Part shown: in pieces, positions 17,071 through 24,670 of the stretch
How the letters are laid out: each line of letters opens with the position of its first letter
Position numbering within the stretch: position 1 is the first letter of the stretch
DNA from: Williamwhitmania sp.
GTDB lineage: Bacteria; Bacteroidota; Bacteroidia; Bacteroidales; Williamwhitmaniaceae
Length of the DNA stretch: 35,177 nucleotides
Direction of reading: 5' to 3'
Assembly (NCBI GenBank): GCA_035529935.1
Contig: DATKVT010000149.1
Location: 1 to 35,177 of the forward strand
The notes under the pieces: generated by a model
Databases searched by the model: none
Told to the model about the DNA's origin: nothing
What the model saw: only the letters and a program-made list of their open reading frames with translations
Made by a program: the position numbers and the translations under genes

Positions 17071-19574
17071 TTTATTATTATTTTTTTTACTACAACACTA
17101 TTGTTACCTGTCAACTTCACTAAAATCAACCCCGATTTTACATATCTACCAATATTTAATTGTAAACTGCATGTGTTGGTATCTATTACGCTAGAGTATA
17201 GCACTACTCCCCCAATATCAGTTACAATGATTTTACTAAATCCATTGATGTTCATAATGTTAAAACTACCATCGCTTGGATTAGGATAAACTTCAACTTC
17301 GTTTTTCTGCAAATTTGACAGATCATTAACATCGTTCATGATTTCCTTTACGCTGTCGGCAATATTCTTATTGACTGTATCTAAATTATTGCTTTCTATG
17401 TTTTTTGAAGAGTTTGAGGAGGTAGCGTTTCTTAAATATGCTTGGTAATTATTAGTGCAATAAGTGCTTAACTCGTTACCAGTAACTGGCATTATTCTTG
17501 AATGATCTTCGTAAGGTAAGCCCAACTTTAATACCGTGCCTCGCTTAAGAACTGCTCCAGGTTTAACAACAATCTGGTTGGCTTTAAATGTTATGCTTCC
17601 ATTCGACAGTATTGCACCTAATGTGTGTGAAATCTCGATTTTATTCCAAGCTCCGATTGTGGCATGATAGGGTTGAGGATTGATTAAATCTTGAGAAGTC
17701 GCATAATCCATTTGCATAGACGTTATATCCTGAAAATCAGTATTGGCATCCTCTCCGTCCACAATATTTACTGGATAGGTGTAAACCTGCAATGTCTTAT
17801 ATCTTTTGCCGTATGAATTTGCATTAAACTCATATTCTATCATTAAGCGCAATTTGACATCAACAGGACATTCTTCCTTATACGAAGGACAATTAGGTGG
17901 GGTCTTAGAAACCATAAAAAGAATCTCTGGTGTAATTCTATCTAGATATTCAACTGGAACAAAAGGCGTTATATACACTTTTTGTTCATCACCAATTGAG
18001 TTTAAAGTTTCGACCAATTGAAGATTCTTTATTAATTCTGTACCAAGAGGGTTTTTTGCAGTTAAAACTAGAGCCGCATATATTTTTGTATTTGAAACAT
18101 TTATATTAGCATCTGAATTAAATGCGTATTTAAATGTCCCATTAAATTTATAAATATGAAACTTATATATACCGTTCCCATAAGAAGGGGCAACGTTACT
18201 AGGGTCATGAGAACAACCATTAGATTTGTAACTAAAAGACTGGATTCGTGTACTTCTAATTACAGTAGGCATTTGCAATAGCGCAAATAGGCCCAATGGT
18301 TTATTATACAGAGGGTAGTATTGCCAAGACGCAGTTGAACTATTTAAACTGCCTGGTTCGACAATAATATTTGAACCGTTATTTAGTGGAGTGTTATCTG
18401 TAAGTGTCCCACTTAATGCCATTTCTCCCTCTATAAAACTAATGTTTGGTACCTTGTGTTCCGGAAATAACTCAGCTGATAGTGCATTTGCTCCTGCACC
18501 AACAATGCCTAAACCAACAGATTTTTGAACTTTATAAAAAGGCAGATCCTTGAATGCAGAATTAAAAACAATCGCTGCACCAGGGCCAATAACTTCCTTG
18601 TCAACATTACTTGCACCACCGATTAAAGCGGCCTTAAAGACATCAATTGCCGCTGCCTCAAGTGGATCAGTAATTGGGTTTTTATATTTTGCTACTAGTT
18701 TGTTGATATTACTATATGTTAAAGCCCCTCCTTTGACATCAAAGCCGTCTTTATATACTGCTGTTAAAAAATCTTCCCTGTTTAATAGGGGTGAATTCCC
18801 AGATGCGTCAAGTGGTACCGAAGTGGCAATTAATCGTCCACTTAATTTTAAATCAGCGTTATTTACAAGAGAGAAATCTGTCTCAATTTCAGATTTTTTA
18901 TTGCAATTACATGGATCATAGCTCAATTGAAAATCAGCAGAAACGAATCCTCTATTTGAAGCAAAACCTGATGTTTGTGCTATCTCAGTTACATCTGTCT
19001 TTTGATCAAGTGGTTGTGCTGTTTTTCCATAAAAATTAAGTAGGGCAGAAACATTTAGATCTGAAATATTTCTAAAACGTAATGTTGTTTCTACCTTGTC
19101 ATTAGCACCTAACCCATCAAATGCGGCAATCACCCTTAGAGTCCCTGTGTATTTGTTATAGAACATAAAATACGGTCCGATCCTGTTTTTAAGAGGATCC
19201 GTGATTAAATTGCCCCATGGGTCTATCCCGTTGTTTTTATATAATAACTCCCATCCATCTTTTGGATCGAAATTTAAGGATAGCGTTTCTTGTTGTTCTG
19301 TTAACGTCGTTTCGTAGTCATATAAATTAAAGTGTCTTTGATATATTTCTCTTTTGTAGTATGGATTACCAATGTCAATGGCGTTATTTCCATTGTTAAA
19401 ATGTCCGTCAGGATGATAAACAGAAAAATTCCTTTCTTCCCAGTTAAAATGATTTGCCAATTCAGGCCTTTCTGTATTTATAGGACCTTTCGGGTCAGTC
19501 GTAATAATGGATTGAGAATAAACAAAATTACTACACAGCATGAACGATAGTAAAATGCAATTTGCTCGTTTCAT
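17067..19574 (-). CDS. T9SS-secreted protein of unknown function with C-terminal sorting domain (module 1)
   Basis: 835 aa. The signal peptide is MKRANCILLSFMLCSNFVYSQ. The body contains a mostly beta-structured central part and a Gly/Ala-rich segment (GLGIVGAGANAL), with no catalytic motif I recognise. The region ITFKANQIVVKPGAVLKRG resembles the beta-repeat segments that often precede sorting domains in this phylum. The last ~76 residues (from about 760: VEVYPNPSDGSFNI, IIVTDIGG, VKSGLILVKL, VVKKIIIK) form a type A T9SS sorting domain. It is encoded 38 bp after the S74-like gene and overlaps the next lipoprotein start by ATGA. Base composition is AT-rich. Surface exposure is confident; function is unknown. 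Confidence 0.85.
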   Translation of the reverse strand: MKRANCILLSFMLCSNFVYSQSIITTDPKGPINTERPELANHFNWEERNFSVYHPDGHFNNGNNAIDIGNPYYKREIYQRHFNLYDYETTLTEQQETLSLNFDPKDGWELLYKNNGIDPWGNLITDPLKNRIGPYFMFYNKYTGTLRVIAAFDGLGANDKVETTLRFRNISDLNVSALLNFYGKTAQPLDQKTDVTEIAQTSGFASNRGFVSADFQLSYDPCNCNKKSEIETDFSLVNNADLKLSGRLIATSVPLDASGNSPLLNREDFLTAVYKDGFDVKGGALTYSNINKLVAKYKNPITDPLEAAAIDVFKAALIGGASNVDKEVIGPGAAIVFNSAFKDLPFYKVQKSVGLGIVGAGANALSAELFPEHKVPNISFIEGEMALSGTLTDNTPLNNGSNIIVEPGSLNSSTASWQYYPLYNKPLGLFALLQMPTVIRSTRIQSFSYKSNGCSHDPSNVAPSYGNGIYKFHIYKFNGTFKYAFNSDANINVSNTKIYAALVLTAKNPLGTELIKNLQLVETLNSIGDEQKVYITPFVPVEYLDRITPEILFMVSKTPPNCPSYKEECPVDVKLRLMIEYEFNANSYGKRYKTLQVYTYPVNIVDGEDANTDFQDITSMQMDYATSQDLINPQPYHATIGAWNKIEISHTLGAILSNGSITFKANQIVVKPGAVLKRGTVLKLGLPYEDHSRIMPVTGNELSTYCTNNYQAYLRNATSSNSSKNIESNNLDTVNKNIADSVKEIMNDVNDLSNLQKNEVEVYPNPSDGSFNIMNINGFSKIIVTDIGGVVLYSSVIDTNTCSLQLNIGRYVKSGLILVKLTGNNSVVVKKIIIK

Positions 19575-19878
19575 CGTTTTTGTTTTTCAAATTTTCAGAT
19601 AGGAAAACCACTCTATTTCTTCGAGTCGATTTTGTTTTTTAATTCTTTTATCTCCTCCTGTTGCTTTATTACATAGAGCGTTAACTCTTCAACCTTTTGT
19701 AAAAGTATGGCATTCATTTTGGCAACATCAACTCCCGATTCTTTAACTTCTGCTTCGCTTGGAACATCGGGTAGGCACTTATTTGCGTTAATGTATTCTT
19801 CAACCTCATCAAGACTGCGTAGCTTATAGTCTTTGTTAAATACGAAGTCGCTCCAAACATCTGTTTTTACGTTTATTT
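19569..19878. repeat. Direct repeat copy B (within the intact S74-like gene)
   Basis: This is the partner of 16429-16737, about 3.14 kb away. Here the sequence is continuous with the full-length S74-like gene, so this is the likely parental copy. Confidence 0.88.
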
Positions 19879-20578
19879 CTGTAGCGTATACCGTTCCATC
19901 AATTCTTACAGTTTTGTTGTTGAGAATAGCGAACCAGTTTCCATTCTTTCTGTCACCAAATTTGATATAACTATTCCCGTCTCCAGTATTGTTTGTAATA
20001 TGGAATATCATACCTTGTCTGTCAGTATATGGCGCTGATACATTAGTGGAGAATGTTCTAAAAACGACATCTTTTTGCTTTGAGTTTTCAACAAAAGACC
20101 AATCACCTGATGCGACGCCAATAAGTAGACCATAATTGTCACACCTAAGTTGAAATCCTGGATTGGCATTATTGTAGACTGCAAACGTTACATCACTTTG
20201 GTCTCGTCCAATTCCTACACATCCATTCTGTTTAATGAATATCCGACTAGTCCCTCCTGTTTGAAGTTTTAAGTCGAGTCCACTGTAGGAACTTAGTGCT
20301 CCATTCATAACAATTCCTTTGTTAAAGTAGTGAAAAGGTAGACTGGTATTGTTGTGGCTATAGGAACTATTTTGCGCACCTATCTCCGTTGTACCATAGT
20401 TAGTTGTGATGATAAGTGTTCCCAATGAGCCATTGGAGGTAGATCGTTGCGGTGCAGAACTTTTCGGGGTTAGTGCTTGAATGGTGTCGCTTTGAACATT
20501 CAGCGTTGTATCTTTGTCTTGTGCAAATGTTGTGCTGATAATAATTAGCAATAATGTAAGTAAGGTTAGGTTTTTCAT
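19613..20578 (-). CDS. Secreted tail-fibre-like protein with S74-like C-terminal region and coiled coil
   Basis: 321 aa from the ATG at 20578, which begins the signal peptide MKNLTLLTLLLIIISTTFAQ; the in-frame start at 20635 lies upstream of the promoter -7 box. The central part has short repeated beta-type segments (GIVMNGALSSYSGLDLKL, CVGIGRDQSDVTFAVYNN) as in trimeric fibre or endosialidase-like proteins. From about residue 235 it carries the common Bacteroidetes module VDVWSDFVF-like / DYKLRSLDEVEEYI / NKCLPDVPSEAEV / MNAILLQKVEELTLYVIKQQ. That module ends in a coiled coil and resembles intramolecular-chaperone tails (peptidase S74 type). No Ser/Lys catalytic pair can be confirmed. First gene of the operon, with a good promoter. 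Confidence 0.75.
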   Translation of the reverse strand: MKNLTLLTLLLIIISTTFAQDKDTTLNVQSDTIQALTPKSSAPQRSTSNGSLGTLIITTNYGTTEIGAQNSSYSHNNTSLPFHYFNKGIVMNGALSSYSGLDLKLQTGGTSRIFIKQNGCVGIGRDQSDVTFAVYNNANPGFQLRCDNYGLLIGVASGDWSFVENSKQKDVVFRTFSTNVSAPYTDRQGMIFHITNNTGDGNSYIKFGDRKNGNWFAILNNKTVRIDGTVYATEINVKTDVWSDFVFNKDYKLRSLDEVEEYINANKCLPDVPSEAEVKESGVDVAKMNAILLQKVEELTLYVIKQQEEIKELKNKIDSKK

Positions 20579-20604
20579 GGTTTCAATTATTTTTATGTAT
20601 TTGA

Positions 20605-20636
20605 CAAAAATATTATATACGATGACGAAGGTCAAT
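20605..20636 (-). promoter_or_regulatory. Bacteroidetes-type promoter of the S74/T9SS/lipoprotein operon
   Basis: On the minus strand, ATTG (20636-20633), a 20-nt spacer and TATTTTTG (20612-20605) fit the TTTG / TAnnTTTG consensus with one change in the -33 box. The start site would be about 20 nt upstream of the ATG at 20578. Confidence 0.72.
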
Positions 20637-20671
20637 TTTTATCGTATGTTATTTAACATAAATTAACATTT

Positions 20672-21514
20672 ATGATTAAGAAAATATCATTTGTATTTTT
20701 ATTGGTTATTCTTTTTGCAACCCTTATTTTGTTATGCTCGTTCCCTAGAGTAAAATCTCATATATCTGAACGTGTGCTAGTTTCCGAAACCTTTGAGAAG
20801 TTTCCAGTGGGGAAACTTTCATTTGCATCGCTGGCCTCCGATATTGGAAATACAGAGCTAGCCTGCGGTAAGCTGGACTGGCTGAAGTTTGAGTTGGGTA
20901 TTACGCCATACCCTATCTTTATAAAATGCGATACAGGAAATAAATACCTGAGTGTGCTGCTGCAGCTGGGGAACACTATGCCGGTAACTGGCTCTCAATG
21001 GGATGTGCTGCTCGACTCCTCCTACCGGGAGCTAACCCTGTCGTATCGGGTTAAGTTCGACAGCTCGTTCGTATTTAAACCCGGGAAGTTGCCCGGAATA
21101 AGAGGCGGAGTTCAGGTGGCAGGTGTAAGACCTAATGGGAAAGACGGATTAGCCGCTCGCCTAATGTATTGGAAGGGAGGACGGCTGAGCCTTTACTTAT
21201 ACCATCCAGAGCAACCACGTGGCTTTGGCGATATTCTCTTTACGAACGGGAATGACAGTTCCACCTTCTGCTTTTCCGTAAATCGATGGTATGAGGTGGC
21301 GCTCCACGTAAAACTAAACGACGTTGGAGCACGCAACGGGTTGGTGTATGCAACGATTGATGGCGTTGAGGTGCTGCGAAAGGAGAACCTCCGTTTTCGC
21401 GATATTCCCACGTTGGGGTTGGATAAGCTCAGCTTTTCTGTTTTTGCCAACGAGATTGCCCCGTCGAAGGACGAGCATATCTACTTTGATGATTTGGTGC
21501 TTAATACAAACTAG
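20672..21514 (+). CDS. Polysaccharide lyase family 14-like protein
   Basis: 280 aa. An N-terminal hydrophobic segment (MIKKISFVFLLVILFATLIL) acts as signal peptide or membrane anchor. The rest matches the beta-jelly-roll alginate/glucuronan-lyase-like fold: LTLSYRVKFDSSF, KPGKLPGIRGG, ARLMYWKGGRLSLYLY, NRWYEVALHVKLND, then GLVYATIDGVEVL and IYFDDLVL. PL14-type enzymes break uronic-acid polysaccharides by beta-elimination. The active-site residues cannot be confirmed by eye, so it may be only a carbohydrate-binding relative. It is divergent from the S74 operon. Its stop codon overlaps the stop of the convergent acyltransferase gene in CTAG (21511-21514). Confidence 0.72.
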   Translation: MIKKISFVFLLVILFATLILLCSFPRVKSHISERVLVSETFEKFPVGKLSFASLASDIGNTELACGKLDWLKFELGITPYPIFIKCDTGNKYLSVLLQLGNTMPVTGSQWDVLLDSSYRELTLSYRVKFDSSFVFKPGKLPGIRGGVQVAGVRPNGKDGLAARLMYWKGGRLSLYLYHPEQPRGFGDILFTNGNDSSTFCFSVNRWYEVALHVKLNDVGARNGLVYATIDGVEVLRKENLRFRDIPTLGLDKLSFSVFANEIAPSKDEHIYFDDLVLNTN

Positions 21515-22053
21515 GCAATAGGTTGCTTGAACTCGTATTTTTCCAACCTCTTTATCACCTTTGCCGGATTCCCCGCCAGCACCTGATCGCCCTCGGGGAA
21601 CGACTTGGTAACCACCGCTCCGGCAGCCACCACCGTGTGCTCGCCTAACGTTACTCCGGGAAGAATAATGCAGTGGGTGGTGAGCAGTGAATCTTTCCCA
21701 ATAACAATTGGCTCCTCAGCTTTATATTGGAGGTAGTTGGTGAGGTTATGATCCATGCTTATGATGGAGACGTAGGGGCCGATCCACACGTTTTCTCCAA
21801 TAACAATCCCATTTCGTCCATCGAGGTAGCACCCCGGTGAGAAGCCAGGGGCCTTGGTTCCCCGTGCAATTTTTTCGGGAGCCTTTACCTTGCTGGTGAA
21901 GTGCACCGGCCAGGGAACGCTACCGTTGATGCGTAGAATTTTTTGGTAAAAAATCATGGCCAGAATCGTTCGCTTAGAGTAGGTGTCGAAGTTGAAGCCG
22001 GGGTAAAAAAGCCTAGCGAAACAGGTGAATAGCTTATTAGTATAGTTGTTCAT
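21511..22053 (-). CDS. Hexapeptide-repeat acyltransferase (WcaF/colanic acid type)
   Basis: 180 aa. A left-handed beta-helix acyltransferase: IVIGENVWIGPYVSIIS, catalytic-type His in SMDHNL, IVIGKDSLLTTHCIILPGVTLG, VVAAGAVVTKSF and the closing VLAGNPAKVIKRL. Such enzymes transfer acetyl groups from acetyl-CoA to sugars of exported polysaccharides. Length and the PWPVHFTSKV segment fit the colanic-acid-type WcaF group. The start overlaps the flippase stop (ATGA, 22050-22053), so both are translationally coupled and probably modify and export the same glycan. Confidence 0.85.
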   Translation of the reverse strand: MNNYTNKLFTCFARLFYPGFNFDTYSKRTILAMIFYQKILRINGSVPWPVHFTSKVKAPEKIARGTKAPGFSPGCYLDGRNGIVIGENVWIGPYVSIISMDHNLTNYLQYKAEEPIVIGKDSLLTTHCIILPGVTLGEHTVVAAGAVVTKSFPEGDQVLAGNPAKVIKRLEKYEFKQPIA

Positions 22054-23315
22054 TCCTCAGCCTTGTGGTTTTTTACAAAATAGAGTCCTAGCAATGCAAG
22101 TAGGAAATAGAGCGTTCCTGCAATTGCAGCGTAGTAAGCAATAAAGGTATAAAAGTTTTGACTTCGTCCAATTGCAACCCAACTTGCCATTATTGCAAGA
22201 AATGCGGCCTGCCAAATTAGCAATTCCCTGTTTTTTCCAATGGAGGCAAAGGCCATGCTTACGCACCTTGTGCCAAAATTAAAGATGGCCATTGGCGCCA
22301 GCAGTCCGGTGATTATCCCTGCTGAACCCCAATTTGCACCCAGCACGAAGGTGGTGATGGACTGTCCCAAAAAGATGAAAGGCAGCAATATGATGGTGGC
22401 CCCCGCTAGGGTTATGATAAGTGAAGTGATATACATTTTTACCTTCTGCTTCGATAAGGTAAACCGTTGGTAGAAAATGGTGCTGAAGGCTGCTCCAACC
22501 ATTTCTAATGGAATGTATACAAGTTTAAATGCACGTTCATATTGACCCGACAGTGCACTTCCCCAAATAAAGCCAATGGATAGCAATAAAAGGTTCACCG
22601 AGACTAGATTAAGGAGATTCATCGGCATGGAGTAGCGAGGAAATCGATTGTATTCCTTAGCCTCGGAGGGCAATTTATTTATTTTGGAATGGCGAATGAG
22701 ATGGCGCCATTTTCGCCAGTGTTTTTTGGATAGAATGACAATGGAGGCTAGCTGAGCCGAAAAGTAGCTAAAGGCCAGTCCAAATATTCCTGTAGGGTAT
22801 ATGATTCTTGGTGTTCGTAGTAGGTTGGTTGTGGTCGATGAAGCAAGCTGCGCATTGGCTAGCCTACCATAATCTCCGATCCTGTTTAGGTAACTTTGAA
22901 TAGTATTTACAGTTCCATTAATTAAAATAGCAGCGGGAAGAAACCAAAGTAACACTCGATGCTCAATGGAGTAGCCTGCGATGTTTGCAATGAGAACAAA
23001 TATTACAATGGCGCAAAAAACAACAACAGATGTCCACAATGTGGAGAATAGCGAAAGCAAAAATAGATTTCTAGCCTTTTTCTCCTGCTTTGGAAGCATT
23101 ATGGCTTGGTCGTACTTTCCGGTAGCCGTTGATCCAATAATATTTGCAGTGGCAATAAAGATGGCGAATACGCCCAACTCTATGTCGGAGTATAGCCTGG
23201 ATATCACCGCAATAAAGGCGAAGTTGATTATCTGCGCAGCAGCTCCACCACCAAACAGTCTTGCAAAATCCTTTACAAAGCCATTGCTGGAAATTGATGA
23301 GATTAATCTGCGCAT
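22050..23315 (-). CDS. Polysaccharide/oligosaccharide flippase (Wzx-like, MOP superfamily)
   Basis: 421 aa with about 12 hydrophobic segments. The N-terminus (FARLFGGGAAAQIINFAFIAVISRLYSDIELGVFAIF) is typical of Wzx/RfbX-type flippases, which move lipid-linked glycan repeats across the inner membrane. The polar segment KYDQAIMLPKQEKKA after the second helix also fits. It is the first gene of a two-gene unit with the acyltransferase. No glycosyltransferase genes are in view, so this is a fragmentary or minimal polysaccharide locus. Confidence 0.87.
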   Translation of the reverse strand: MRRLISSISSNGFVKDFARLFGGGAAAQIINFAFIAVISRLYSDIELGVFAIFIATANIIGSTATGKYDQAIMLPKQEKKARNLFLLSLFSTLWTSVVVFCAIVIFVLIANIAGYSIEHRVLLWFLPAAILINGTVNTIQSYLNRIGDYGRLANAQLASSTTTNLLRTPRIIYPTGIFGLAFSYFSAQLASIVILSKKHWRKWRHLIRHSKINKLPSEAKEYNRFPRYSMPMNLLNLVSVNLLLLSIGFIWGSALSGQYERAFKLVYIPLEMVGAAFSTIFYQRFTLSKQKVKMYITSLIITLAGATIILLPFIFLGQSITTFVLGANWGSAGIITGLLAPMAIFNFGTRCVSMAFASIGKNRELLIWQAAFLAIMASWVAIGRSQNFYTFIAYYAAIAGTLYFLLALLGLYFVKNHKAEE

Positions 23316-23367
23316 GGAGCAATTTTTATGTAGAGAAAAAATAATGTTAAGCCCAAAGGCTTTTTAC

Positions 23368-23375
23368 TAATTTTG
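23368..23375 (+). promoter_or_regulatory. Candidate -7 box upstream of the AlkD-like gene
   Basis: TAATTTTG matches TAnnTTTG exactly and lies 17 nt before the ATG at 23393. No good TTTG is seen at the expected -33 distance. Confidence 0.4.
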
Positions 23376-23392
23376 TCATCAAATCTACAAAA

Positions 23393-24049
23393 ATGAATTC
23401 TTCCGAGAAATTCTTTAAGCTGCTGGGTGAACTTTTTCAGGAAAAGAATGGCCAGGTTGCCGAAACCATGCTCAACCTTGGGGTAATTTACAAGGTGAAC
23501 TACGGCGTGTCGCTGGCAACCATCAGGGCGGTTGCGGTTAAGTATGGTCCCGACCACGAGTTGGCGCTGCAGCTCTTTGAGCACGACTCGCGCGAGGCCA
23601 AGATTGCAGCAACGTTAGTGGATGATCCGGCGCAGGTTACCCCTGAGCAGATGGATGGCTGGGCACTAGAATTTCTCAACGGGGAGCTGGTGGAGCAAGT
23701 TTGCGCCAACCTCTTCCGGCACGTGGAGTATTCGCTGGCTAAGAGCTTTGAGTGGTGCCTCTCCGAAAAACCATTTTTGAAAAAGGCCGGATACCTACTC
23801 TCCGGCTATGCTGCAAAAAATGCCGACTACCGCAACCAGCAGCAGCTACCCTATCTCGAAATGGCAGAGAGTGATGCTCCCCATAGCGACGTTCACCTGA
23901 GAACGGCCATTGCCTTTGCCCTTCGCGAAATAGCCCTACGGAACGAGGAGTGTAGCCTGGAGGTTAAGGTGCTGCTCGCCAAGCTTTCATCCAACTCCGA
24001 CAGCTCCTCCGCGTGGATCGTTGAGGAGGTTGCTGGGCTTATTGGTTAG
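23393..24049 (+). CDS. DNA alkylation repair enzyme-like HEAT-repeat protein (AlkD family)
   Basis: 218 aa, all helical, with repeat features of the AlkC/AlkD superfamily: VNYGVSLATIRAVAVKYG, ALQLFEHDSREAKIAATLVDD, MDGWALEFLNGELVEQVC, AKSFEWCLSEKPFLKKAGYLL. AlkD-type glycosylases remove N3- and N7-alkylated purines using a HEAT-like solenoid. Some members of this superfamily lack glycosylase activity, and the key Trp/Asp residues cannot be confirmed by eye. It is transcribed divergently from the flippase with 77 bp between the starts, and is monocistronic. Confidence 0.8.
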   Translation: MNSSEKFFKLLGELFQEKNGQVAETMLNLGVIYKVNYGVSLATIRAVAVKYGPDHELALQLFEHDSREAKIAATLVDDPAQVTPEQMDGWALEFLNGELVEQVCANLFRHVEYSLAKSFEWCLSEKPFLKKAGYLLSGYAAKNADYRNQQQLPYLEMAESDAPHSDVHLRTAIAFALREIALRNEECSLEVKVLLAKLSSNSDSSSAWIVEEVAGLIG

Positions 24050-24140
24050 CAGACTAGGCTTTTACGGAATTTCTTATTGATAGCGACACAGAGTCCCACA
24101 GGGTTTAGGTTAAAGATTGTAGGTGGCTCTTGGAATCTTT

Positions 24141-24240
24141 GGTGGTTGCAGTGCATGGCAGCTGGAGTGCGGTGAACAATATTGGAGCGTGCACCGCTCC
24201 GTTTTGGAAGGTGAGGTCAACCCCGCCCTAAAGTGCGGGG
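24141..24240. repeat. Structured intergenic repeat, copy 1
   Basis: It contains hairpin 1 (24184-24189 with 24195-24200, 5-nt loop) and hairpin 2 (24221-24226 with 24235-24240), 20 nt apart. It aligns without gaps to copy 2, offset 288 bp; the 57-nt core differs at 7 positions. Confidence 0.75.
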
Positions 24241-24280
24241 AAAAGATAATGGTGTTGTCACTCGTCACTCTGTAACCCAT

Positions 24281-24320
24281 CACTTTTCAGTCACCTGTCA
24301 CTAAATAATGTTTTGGGGAA
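24281..24320. repeat. 3' part of the intergenic repeat, copy 1
   Basis: The first 22 nt (24281-24302) are identical to 24632-24653; similarity then continues to GGGGAA. Confidence 0.75.
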
Positions 24321-24366
24321 GGGTTGTAAAATATATGCTTTAGGTTTGCCTTTGCACAACTTCAAA

Positions 24367-24420
24367 TTCTCTAACTTCTCTAACTTCTTTGACTTCTTTG
24401 ACTCCTTTGACTCCTTTTTT
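24367..24420. repeat. 9-bp tandem repeat
   Basis: Six consecutive 9-mers: TTCTCTAAC twice, TTCTTTGAC twice, TCCTTTGAC once, then TCCTTTTTT as a degenerate last unit. It lies between the two structured repeat copies. Confidence 0.85.
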
Positions 24421-24428
24421 CACCCATC

Positions 24429-24528
24429 GGTGATTGCGGTGCATTGCTACTGCAGAACATTAAACACCTTTCGAGCGTACACCGCTCGGTTTTGGAGGGT
24501 GACGTCAACCCCGCCCTATAGTGCGGAG
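24429..24528. repeat. Structured intergenic repeat, copy 2
   Basis: Hairpin 1 (24472-24477 with 24483-24488) keeps its 6-bp stem although the outermost pair changed from G-C to C-G. Hairpin 2 (24509-24514 with 24523-24528) has one mismatch. Confidence 0.75.
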
Positions 24529-24631
24529 TAATGATTACCAGCCTTATATCCGGTCTTTTAGTAACCTGTAACTCTGTAATCGGTCACTCTGCGTAACTTG
24601 TAACTTTGTCACTCGTTACTTTATTACCGGT

Positions 24632-24670
24632 CACTTTTCAGTCACCTGTCACTGAATAAGGTTTGGGGAA
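24632..24670. repeat. 3' part of the intergenic repeat, copy 2
   Basis: Partner of 24281-24320. The distance to the two-hairpin part is 104 nt here against 41 nt in copy 1, because extra GTAACT/GTCACT-like units are present. Confidence 0.75.

Noticed and set aside
13820..20578. Prophage (because of the tail-fibre-like protein)
   Set aside because: No capsid, terminase, integrase or other phage gene is present; the fibre-like module is common in secreted Bacteroidetes proteins.
22057..22266. 69-codon minus-strand frame within the flippase gene
   Set aside because: Shadow frame of the flippase without any independent support.
23393..24049. Simple HEAT-repeat scaffold instead of an AlkD-like protein
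   Set aside because: The order of helices and motifs fits the DNA alkylation repair family better, although activity cannot be shown.
24313..24531. 72-codon plus-strand frame
   Set aside because: It is made of the 9-bp tandem repeat and the structured repeat, so its open length is explained by the repeats.
24141..24670. CRISPR array
   Set aside because: Only two copies, with unequal spacing and internal hairpins; no set of regular repeats and spacers.
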